30,744 nucleotides of DNA, from the NCBI GenBank assembly GCA_021372715.1, contig JAJFTX010000012.1:1-30744 (forward strand), written 5' to 3'. Origin of the DNA: Methanobacterium sp. (GTDB lineage Archaea; Methanobacteriota; Methanobacteria; Methanobacteriales; Methanobacteriaceae). Below are positions 22,562-29,279 of the stretch, one piece after another (the stretch's first letter is position 1; every line of letters begins with the position of its first letter). The notes beneath the pieces were generated by a model. It was not told the origin of the DNA, made no database searches, and was given only the letters and a program-made list of their open reading frames with translations. The position numbers and the translations under genes were made by a program.

Positions 22562-23365
22562 TTGATAATTTTAAAACTGGGTGGAAGCGTTATAACCCGG
22601 AAAGAAGCCGAAAAACCCACTATAAATCCGGATAATTTAGGTAGAATAGCCCGGGAGATATCACAGTCAAATTACCATAAGCTCATCATAGTTCATGGTG
22701 CCGGTTCCTTTGGCCATCCATTCGCCAAAAAATACGGTATAGGAGATAAAATAGATAACCTTAAAGACTTACAACATAAGATAGAGGGATTCTCCCTTAC
22801 ACAGCACCATGTTCGTAAATTGAACACCAGTGTCACAGAATATTTAATAAAAAATGGGGTAAACGCAGTTTCCCTACCGCCATCATCATTCATTAAAACA
22901 GAAGATAAAAGAATCTTAGGCCTAGATTTGAGTTTAATAAAAGATTATCTGGAATTAAATTTCACCCCAGTAATATATGGAGATGTGGTATTGGATTATG
23001 ATGAATCCATAAAAATGGCAGTACTCAGCGGAGATCAGCTGATACAATATTTAGCCCAGCATCTTAAGCCAGAGAGAGTGATCCTAGCCACAGATGTGGA
23101 TGGTATATACGATAAGGATCCTAAAAAACACCCAGACGCCCAACTTTTAGAAGTGGTATCAAAAGCAGAACAACTACAAACTGGAGATGCAGAAACCGTA
23201 GATGTTACCGGGGGAATGGGTGGAAAAGTGGCTGAATTATTACAACTAGCAGATAAAGGAATAGAATCTGAAATTATTAATGCTAATCAAATTGATATTA
23301 TAAAAAACGCCATAAACGGCGAGAAAATAAAGGGAACTATAATTAAAGGAATGAAGAAGGAATAA
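22562..23365 (+). CDS. ipk: Isopentenyl phosphate kinase
   Basis: Phosphorylates isopentenyl phosphate to isopentenyl diphosphate, the hallmark step of the archaeal mevalonate route. The 267 residues start from TTG 22562 and have the amino acid kinase fold: LKLGGSVITRKE, the HGAGSFGHPFAKKYG segment with the family-specific histidine after GSFG, and VILATDVDGIYDKDPK plus DVTGGMGGKVAEL. Phosphomevalonate decarboxylation steps are not encoded in this window. The gene starts 31 bases after mvk and is followed by idi2 after 5 bases. Confidence 0.95.
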   Translation: MIILKLGGSVITRKEAEKPTINPDNLGRIAREISQSNYHKLIIVHGAGSFGHPFAKKYGIGDKIDNLKDLQHKIEGFSLTQHHVRKLNTSVTEYLIKNGVNAVSLPPSSFIKTEDKRILGLDLSLIKDYLELNFTPVIYGDVVLDYDESIKMAVLSGDQLIQYLAQHLKPERVILATDVDGIYDKDPKKHPDAQLLEVVSKAEQLQTGDAETVDVTGGMGGKVAELLQLADKGIESEIINANQIDIIKNAINGEKIKGTIIKGMKKE

Positions 23366-23370
23366 AGAAA

Positions 23371-24429
23371 ATGATTCATCAACGAAAATTAGAACACCTG
23401 AAGATATGCTCCAGCAGCGATGTGGAGTATAGGCTGAAGAAAACAGGTTTTAATGATATAGAATTAATTCATAAAGCTCTTCCTCAAATAGATAAGGAAG
23501 GGATCAGTTTAAAAACTGAATTTTTAAATAAGAAATTAGAAGCACCCATTATCATCACCGGTATAACCGGAGGCCATCCTGCATCCCGAGAGGTAAACAG
23601 AGAACTGGCAAAAGCAGCTGAAAAGCTTAAAATAGGGATGGGGATGGGAAGTCAACGAGCCGCCGTGGAACATCCTGATCTCTTAACCACTTACACCATA
23701 ATAAGAGATGAAGCACCATCCACTTTTATAATAGGAAATATAGGAGCTCCTCAAATAGAATACGCTGATAAAGCAGCGGATATGATGGACTTAGATGCTC
23801 TGGCTATTCATCTTAACCCTTTACAGGAAGCGATACAACCTGAAGGGGATGTGAATGCTAAAAATTATCTGAAACTGATTAAAGAAACTACGGAATCTCT
23901 GGAAATTCCAGTCATCGTTAAAGAAACCGGTGCCGGAATAAAAAGAGAAGATGCTATAGCTTTAGAAAAAGCAGGAGTTGCAGCTATCGATGTAGCTGGT
24001 TCAGGTGGGACCAGCTGGGCTGCTGTAGAGACTTATCGCTCCCAGGATAGAAGTCTGGGAGATCTGTACTGGGATTGGGGTATACCCACTGCAGTAAGCA
24101 CTGTGGAGGTTTCCCAGTCCATAAAAATACCCATAATCTCTTCTGGAGGAATTAGAACCGGATTGGATATGGCTAAAGCCATAGCCTTAGGTGCTGATGC
24201 AGTTGGGATAGCATTACCCCTACTTAACGAAGCTTATAAAGGACATGAAGCAGTTATGGACAGATTAAAGAAGTATATGGAAGAATTAAAGGTGGCCATG
24301 TTCCTGGTGGGAGCTTCCAACAGGGAAGAACTAAAAAAATGTGACCTGATAATTCAGGGAAAAACCAGAGAATGGCTCACCCAGAGGGGTATAAATACAG
24401 ACAAATATGCCAGGAGGTCCTCATTATGA
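23371..24429 (+). CDS. fni: Type 2 isopentenyl-diphosphate isomerase (FMN-dependent)
   Basis: Interconverts isopentenyl and dimethylallyl diphosphate using reduced FMN. The 352 residues form a TIM barrel with the family motifs ITGITGGHPASREVNRELA, GMGMGSQRAAVEH, IGNIGAPQ, HLNPLQEAIQPEGD, VIVKETGAGI, DVAGSGGTSWAAVE and the FMN phosphate site SGGIRTGLDMAKAIALGAD. Its TGA overlaps the ATG of the RNase J gene (ATGA), and the GGAGGT for that gene lies inside its C-terminal codons. Confidence 0.96.
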   Translation: MIHQRKLEHLKICSSSDVEYRLKKTGFNDIELIHKALPQIDKEGISLKTEFLNKKLEAPIIITGITGGHPASREVNRELAKAAEKLKIGMGMGSQRAAVEHPDLLTTYTIIRDEAPSTFIIGNIGAPQIEYADKAADMMDLDALAIHLNPLQEAIQPEGDVNAKNYLKLIKETTESLEIPVIVKETGAGIKREDAIALEKAGVAAIDVAGSGGTSWAAVETYRSQDRSLGDLYWDWGIPTAVSTVEVSQSIKIPIISSGGIRTGLDMAKAIALGADAVGIALPLLNEAYKGHEAVMDRLKKYMEELKVAMFLVGASNREELKKCDLIIQGKTREWLTQRGINTDKYARRSSL

Positions 24430-25775
24430 GTGTGGAAGTAATCGCCATCGGAGGATACGAAGAAGTAGGTAAGAACATGTCTGCCGTCAAGATCGGTGAA
24501 GATGTGGTAATATTCGATATGGGTATACACTTGGATAGGGTACATATACATGAAGATACGGATATGGCCCGTATGCATAGTTTGGACCTCATAGAAAGGG
24601 GAATAATACCTGATGATACTCTGATGAAGGAGGTAGATGGTAAGGTAAGGGCCATAGTATTTACCCATGGTCATCTGGATCATATCGGTGCAGTGGGGAA
24701 ACTAGCCCACCGTTATGAAGCACCATTAATCGGAACTCCCTACACCATTGGATTAATAGAAAAAACCATCAAATCAGAAAAGAAATTCAAGGTGAACAAT
24801 CCCCTGCAGATATTAAACCCCGGGGAGAAGATACAACTATCCCCTGATGTAACCCTTGAATTTATAAATACAACACACAGCCTTCCACAAACCGTTAATG
24901 CAGCTTTACACACTTCTGAAGGTATCATAGTATATGCTAATGACTTTAAATTTGATAACCATCAGATGTTATCCCCACCACCAGATTATCAAAGGTTACG
25001 GGAATTGGGTAGAAATGGTGTACTGGCTTTAATCGTGGAAACCACCAGGATGACCGACCAGCAAGAGGTTAAAACACACTCGGAAAAGGTAGCACGTCTA
25101 GTGTTACAGGATGTGATGGAACAGGCTTTAACCGAAAGGGAAGGAATGCTTATCACCACATTCTCATCCCATATAGAACGAATTCAGGCTATTTGTAACA
25201 TCGCAGATCAAAGCGACCGACAGATCCTACTCTTAGGCAGGTCCATGGAACGCTTTGGCAGTATAGCAGAGAAACTGGGAATTTTAAACCTCCCAGCCAC
25301 TACAAGTATCTATGGAAGCCCTAAAGCAGTAAACCGGGCACTGGCCCGGGCGGAAGAGAAAAGAGAAGATTTTCTCTTGGTGACCACGGGACATCAGGGT
25401 GAAGTGGATGCTCTCCTACCTAGAATTGCCAATGCCAAAACCAATTTCCATGTACGCCCCGGAGATAATGTTCTGATATCAGCACCTATAATTCCCAGCC
25501 CCATGAACATAGCCAACAGAAACGTAATGGAGAGAAGGCTTAAATCAAGCGGAGCCAGAATATATCCTAACTTACACGTATCCGGACATGCTGGAAGAGA
25601 AGATCACCGGGACTTCATCCGGATGCTCAATCCAGAGCATATAATACCATCCCACGGGGATCTGGAGATGTTAGCAGCTTACACTGAACTGGCAGAGGAA
25701 GAAGGATATAAGATGGGTAATAATATACATTTACTGCGTAATGGACAGGCACAGGTTTTCAATGGAGGAATATGA
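24426..25775 (+). CDS. rnj: RNase J, archaeal 5'-3' exoribonuclease (metallo-beta-lactamase/beta-CASP)
   Basis: From ATG 24426 it has 449 residues. The metallo-beta-lactamase motif FTHGHLDHIGAV gives the HxHxDH metal ligands (H81, H83, D85, H86); TTHSLPQTVN and VYANDFKFD supply further ligands, and the beta-CASP region includes TTFSSHIERIQAI and LLLGRSMERFG, with VSGHAGREDHRDF and IIPSHGDLEML near the end. GGYEEVGKNMSAV at the N-terminus is typical of RNase J. An upstream in-frame start (24372) lies within fni. Archaeal RNase J acts as a 5'-3' exonuclease in RNA decay; its place in an isoprenoid operon is functionally unexplained. Confidence 0.94.
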   Translation: MSVEVIAIGGYEEVGKNMSAVKIGEDVVIFDMGIHLDRVHIHEDTDMARMHSLDLIERGIIPDDTLMKEVDGKVRAIVFTHGHLDHIGAVGKLAHRYEAPLIGTPYTIGLIEKTIKSEKKFKVNNPLQILNPGEKIQLSPDVTLEFINTTHSLPQTVNAALHTSEGIIVYANDFKFDNHQMLSPPPDYQRLRELGRNGVLALIVETTRMTDQQEVKTHSEKVARLVLQDVMEQALTEREGMLITTFSSHIERIQAICNIADQSDRQILLLGRSMERFGSIAEKLGILNLPATTSIYGSPKAVNRALARAEEKREDFLLVTTGHQGEVDALLPRIANAKTNFHVRPGDNVLISAPIIPSPMNIANRNVMERRLKSSGARIYPNLHVSGHAGREDHRDFIRMLNPEHIIPSHGDLEMLAAYTELAEEEGYKMGNNIHLLRNGQAQVFNGGI

Positions 25776-25776
25776 A

Positions 25777-26781
25777 TTGGAAGTTTTAGATATACTGAAA
25801 AAATATTCAGCAGGTGTAGATGAGGAAATAGATAAATCATTAGGCACTGTTGATCCTAAAAATTTATATGACGCGTCTAAACACCTAATTAAAGCTGGTG
25901 GAAAGAAGATAAGACCTTCACTGGTATTGTTAAGTGCAGAAGCAGTGGGTGGTAGGACGGAAGGTGCTTATAAAACAGCAGCAGCTGTGGAACTGATCCA
26001 TACCTTCAGCCTGATCCATGATGATATAATGGATGAGGATGAAATGAGAAGGGGAATGCCTGCAGTACATACCATCTGGGGAGAACCCATGGCCATACTC
26101 GCCGGAGATACCCTTTTTTCCCTAGCATTTGAACTGGTGGCCCAAACCCATGAAGAAGACATACCATCCCAACAGGTGATCAAAGCACTGAACACCGTGG
26201 TGGATGCCTGTATTAAGATCTGCGAAGGCCAAGCCTGTGATATGGGATTTGAAGGAAAGCTGGATGTTTCTGAATCAGAATATCTGAACATGATCTATAA
26301 AAAAACCGCAGCCTTAATAGCCGCAGCAACCAAATCAGGCGCTATACTGGGTGGTGGCAGTGAAGAACAGGTTGAAGCACTGGCTGAATATGGTAAACTG
26401 ATTGGTATGGCTTTCCAGATACAGGACGATTACCTGGATGTGGTGAGTGATGCAGAGGAACTGGGCAAACCTGTAGGAAGCGATATTGTGGAGGGTAAAA
26501 TGACCCTCATGGTGGTGCACACTTTATCGGAGGCATCAGCAGAGGATAAAGATCTACTGATAAACCTACTTAATAATAGCTCTAATAATAATTACAATGA
26601 AGAAGAAGTAGTGGAGAAGGCCATCAACATCTTCAATAAATACGGATCCATAGATTACACCAGGGATATAGCCCTGGAAAATGTAGAGAAAGCTAAGAAA
26701 TTATTAGATGTAGTGGATGACTCACCAGCTAAAGAAGCACTCTCTTTACTGGCTGATTACATGTTACAGCGTAGTAATTAA
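25777..26781 (+). CDS. idsA: Short-chain isoprenyl diphosphate synthase (farnesyl/geranylgeranyl)
   Basis: Condenses isopentenyl diphosphate with allylic diphosphates up to the C15/C20 stage for archaeal ether lipids. I start at TTG 25777 (334 residues, MEVLDILKKYSAGVD) because GGAGGA at 25765-25770 is correctly placed for it and the N-terminus then agrees with the related Methanothermobacter enzyme; ATG 25762 and ATG 25741 are alternatives inside rnj. Motifs: GGKKIRP, first aspartate-rich DDIMD (82-86) with RRG, and second DDYLD in FQIQDDYLDVV, followed by KPVGSDIVEGKMTLM. It begins one base after the rnj stop. Confidence 0.94.
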   Translation: MEVLDILKKYSAGVDEEIDKSLGTVDPKNLYDASKHLIKAGGKKIRPSLVLLSAEAVGGRTEGAYKTAAAVELIHTFSLIHDDIMDEDEMRRGMPAVHTIWGEPMAILAGDTLFSLAFELVAQTHEEDIPSQQVIKALNTVVDACIKICEGQACDMGFEGKLDVSESEYLNMIYKKTAALIAAATKSGAILGGGSEEQVEALAEYGKLIGMAFQIQDDYLDVVSDAEELGKPVGSDIVEGKMTLMVVHTLSEASAEDKDLLINLLNNSSNNNYNEEEVVEKAINIFNKYGSIDYTRDIALENVEKAKKLLDVVDDSPAKEALSLLADYMLQRSN

Positions 26782-26844
26782 TCATTCATTTTAATATTTT
26801 CATTATTTATTTAATTAAATGTTTCAATTAAATGGTTGATTTTT

Positions 26845-28524
26845 ATGGACAAAACAGAGAAACTCATATACCAATACGCCCTTTTAAATGCGGTTAATCA
26901 TAAGGGCCAGGCTCATAGTAAGGCAGTGGTGGGTGTGATCATGGGAAACCATGCCGAACTACGCAAAGACCCTAAAAAAATCCTTAAACTAAGCTCAGAA
27001 ATGGTGGAGAAAGTTAATAATATGAGCTTAGAGGAACAGAAGGTTGAACTTTCTAAACTAGGAGTTCAGGAATCTAAAAAAGAGAAAAAAACCCAGAAAA
27101 AAGGCCTTGCAGATCTTCCAAGGGTGGATGGTGAGGTTGTTTTAAGATTCGCCCCTAACCCCAGTGGACCTTTACATATTGGTCATGCCCGGGCTGCTTG
27201 TTTAAACCAGGAGTATGTTAAACACTATGGTGGTAAACTGATCTTACGGGTGGAGGACACAGACCCCCGTAGGGTGGATCCAGAGGCCTATCAGATGATC
27301 CCGGAGGATCTGAAATGGTTGAAGGTAGACTGGCAGGAAGAGGTCATCCAGAGTGATCGAATAAAGATTTACCATCAGTATGCGGAAGAATTGATAGGAT
27401 TGGGCCAGGCCTACATGTGCACCTGTCCTGGTGATGAATTTAAGACGTTGAAGGATCGATGTCAGGCCTGTCCCTGCAGGGATCAATCACCGGAAGAGAA
27501 TCTGGAACTCTGGAAAAAGATGCCTGAAATGAGAGAGGGAGAAGCAGTTTTAAGGGTTAAAACAGATCTAAATCATAAAAATCCTGCTATCAGGGATTGG
27601 GTGGCCATGCGCATAGTTGAGAAGGAACATCCTCGTATTGGTGATGATTTTAAAGTTTATCCTATGATGAACTTCTCCGTGGCTGTGGACGACCATCTTA
27701 TGGGTGTTACCCATGTTCTACGGGGTAAGGACCATCTGGCTAACAGTGAAAAACAAAAGTACCTCTATCAGCACTTCTCCTGGAAAATCCCGGAGTTCAT
27801 TCATTATGGACGTTTGAAAATGGAGGATATTGCTTTAAGCACATCCCAGGCCCGTAAAGGTATAGAGGACGGTGTTTATCAGGGTTGGGATGACCCTCGG
27901 CTGGGTACTATCCGGGCCATAGCCCGTAGAGGAATAATGCAGGAAGCAATTCAGGAATTGATGCTGGAGATAGGAGTGAAAATAGCCGATTCCACGGTGA
28001 GTTGGAAGAAGATATACGGCTTGAACCGTAATCTACTGGAAGATAAGAGCAACCGTTACTTTGCAGTGTTAAATCCGGTGAAGGTGGAAATTCAGGGCCT
28101 TCCTGAATCATTAAAGGGTAATATAGAGCGTCTTAAACATCCTGATTACCCGGATGGAGGTGTTAGGGAACTTCCATTTGATGGGGTGGTTTATCTCGAT
28201 CAGGAAGATTTAGAGAATAATAGAAGTAAGGTTTTAAGACTTATGGATGCGGTGAATATATTCATTGGTGATGAGGTTACTTATCACAGTGCTTCCCTGG
28301 AGGAGGCTCGTAAATCAGATGCAAGGATTGTACATTGGGTGCCTTCTTCATCAAATTATCAGGTAGAATTGGTTATGCCGGATGCCCGCATTTCAAATGG
28401 TTTAATTGAACCAGCTTCTCATGAAATTAAAGTCGGTGACGTGGTTCAACTTGAAAGGGTAGGTTTCGCCCGTTTAGATAGTATAAAGGATGATAAGTTG
28501 ACCTTTTACTATGCACATAAATGA
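26845..28524 (+). CDS. gltX: Glutamyl-tRNA synthetase, archaeal non-discriminating type
   Basis: Charges tRNA-Glu, and in archaea also tRNA-Gln for later amidation. From ATG 26845 it has 559 residues. The N-terminal helical domain (1-95) precedes the catalytic fold with FAPNPSGPLHIGHARA (HIGH at 111-114), a zinc-like cysteine group around CTCPGD and CQACPC, and the degenerate KMSKS-class loop ALSTSQARKGI. The C-terminal beta-barrels are of the archaeal/eukaryotic GlnRS type (VYLDQEDLE, VVQLERVGFARLD). An in-frame TTG at 26836 is rejected. It is followed by several oligo-T tracts. Confidence 0.96.
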   Translation: MDKTEKLIYQYALLNAVNHKGQAHSKAVVGVIMGNHAELRKDPKKILKLSSEMVEKVNNMSLEEQKVELSKLGVQESKKEKKTQKKGLADLPRVDGEVVLRFAPNPSGPLHIGHARAACLNQEYVKHYGGKLILRVEDTDPRRVDPEAYQMIPEDLKWLKVDWQEEVIQSDRIKIYHQYAEELIGLGQAYMCTCPGDEFKTLKDRCQACPCRDQSPEENLELWKKMPEMREGEAVLRVKTDLNHKNPAIRDWVAMRIVEKEHPRIGDDFKVYPMMNFSVAVDDHLMGVTHVLRGKDHLANSEKQKYLYQHFSWKIPEFIHYGRLKMEDIALSTSQARKGIEDGVYQGWDDPRLGTIRAIARRGIMQEAIQELMLEIGVKIADSTVSWKKIYGLNRNLLEDKSNRYFAVLNPVKVEIQGLPESLKGNIERLKHPDYPDGGVRELPFDGVVYLDQEDLENNRSKVLRLMDAVNIFIGDEVTYHSASLEEARKSDARIVHWVPSSSNYQVELVMPDARISNGLIEPASHEIKVGDVVQLERVGFARLDSIKDDKLTFYYAHK

Positions 28525-28544
28525 ACAGGATCATTTGTTTACCA

Positions 28545-28614
28545 TTTTTTTTATTAAATTAATTCTATTTTTATTTTAAATAGATTTTTTTTAGCTAATT
28601 TTTACATGATTTTT
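28545..28614 (+). terminator. Tandem oligo-T terminator region after gltX
   Basis: Within 90 nt of the gltX stop there are T8 (28545-28552), T5 (28568-28572), T8 (28585-28592), T5 (28599-28603) and T5 (28610-28614). Runs of T on the coding strand are the known archaeal intrinsic termination signal, and this is the densest cluster of them in a window whose coding strand is otherwise A-rich. It marks the probable end of the transcript carrying gltX. Confidence 0.7.
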
Positions 28615-28638
28615 AGTCATAAGTATGGTTCCATAGAA

Positions 28639-28666
28639 AAGTATATAAGCATATTCTTATATACTT
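28639..28666. promoter_or_regulatory. Perfect 11-bp palindromic operator over the arsR promoter
   Basis: AAGTATATAAG (28639-28649) and CTTATATACTT (28656-28666) are exact reverse complements with a 6-bp spacer. The left arm contains the likely TATA box TATATAAG (28642-28649), 25-32 bp before the ATG at 28674. Long AT-rich dyads of this kind are typical operators for ArsR/SmtB regulators, so autoregulation is likely. Confidence 0.65.
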
Positions 28667-28673
28667 ATGATAC

Positions 28674-29039
28674 ATGTTGAAGGTTAATACACAAAGATGC
28701 TCCAACATATCAGAAGAGCTGGAAGAACTATTTAAAGCACTGGGAAATATTAACCGGCTGCTTTTAGTTTATAGATTAGCCTCCGGCGAAATGGAAAAAG
28801 TGAGTGTTACTGATATGGCCCGTATCATGGGTTTAACCCAACCAGCAGCCTCTCAACATCTGAAAATACTGAAAACGGCTAAGATACTCCACGCCCAAAA
28901 ACAGGGAAACTACATCTACTACACCTTCAATGAAAGTGCCCTGGTAGAACATAAAGAAAAAATCGATTTCTTATTCGGATGCCTTCTATTGAAATGCGAA
29001 AGAATAGAACCCCGACATAGAGAAGAATACAAAAGATAG
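28674..29039 (+). CDS. ArsR/SmtB-family winged-helix transcriptional regulator
   Basis: The 121 residues contain the family's winged helix: LFKALGNINRLLLVYRLASG, the recognition region GLTQPAASQHLKILKTAKIL and the wing HAQKQGNYIYYTFNE. Cysteines are at residue 9 and near the C-terminus (GCLLLKC); they could bind a metal or sense redox state, but the usual ELCVCDL metal box of ArsR is absent, so the ligand is unknown. No ribosome binding site precedes the ATG, and the TATA distance suggests a leaderless transcript. It is divergent in style from the housekeeping genes before it and stands alone between gltX and lon. Confidence 0.88.
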   Translation: MLKVNTQRCSNISEELEELFKALGNINRLLLVYRLASGEMEKVSVTDMARIMGLTQPAASQHLKILKTAKILHAQKQGNYIYYTFNESALVEHKEKIDFLFGCLLLKCERIEPRHREEYKR

Positions 29040-29279
29040 GGTTTGAAACAGAAATAAAAAAAATCTAAATCACAATTTAAATCAAAAAATCCAAGTCTCA
29101 AATTATAAATCTAAATCATACCTTAAAAAACCTAAATTCACACCTTAAATTTAAATGAAATATAAAAATTCACCATTAAAAATAAAAAATCATCTTAATC
29201 AAATTTAAATAATTAAAAATACCCCATAACATTTTAAATTAGTAAATGAGGATAAAAAAACCATCTATCCCGTGATAAT
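29040..29279. other. 240-bp A-rich gap before lon
   Basis: No gene is seen. The sequence is low-complexity and A-rich with short direct repeats: AAATCTAAATCA occurs at 29061-29072 and 29107-29118, and CACACCTTAAA/CATACCTTAAA recur near 29117 and 29140. Several TTTAAATA-like elements (for example about 29203-29212) could be the lon core promoter. A CGTGAT just before the ATG is the only ribosome-binding-like sequence. Confidence 0.45.

Noticed and set aside
24372..24425. Longer start for RNase J inside fni
   Set aside because: GGAGGT is positioned for ATG 24426, and the extra 18 residues are only the fni C-terminus read in another frame.
29041..29220. Possible CRISPR-like or other repeat array before lon
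   Set aside because: The short repeats (AAATCTAAATCA, ACCTTAAA) are irregularly spaced, AT-only for the most part, and have no unique spacers of constant length.
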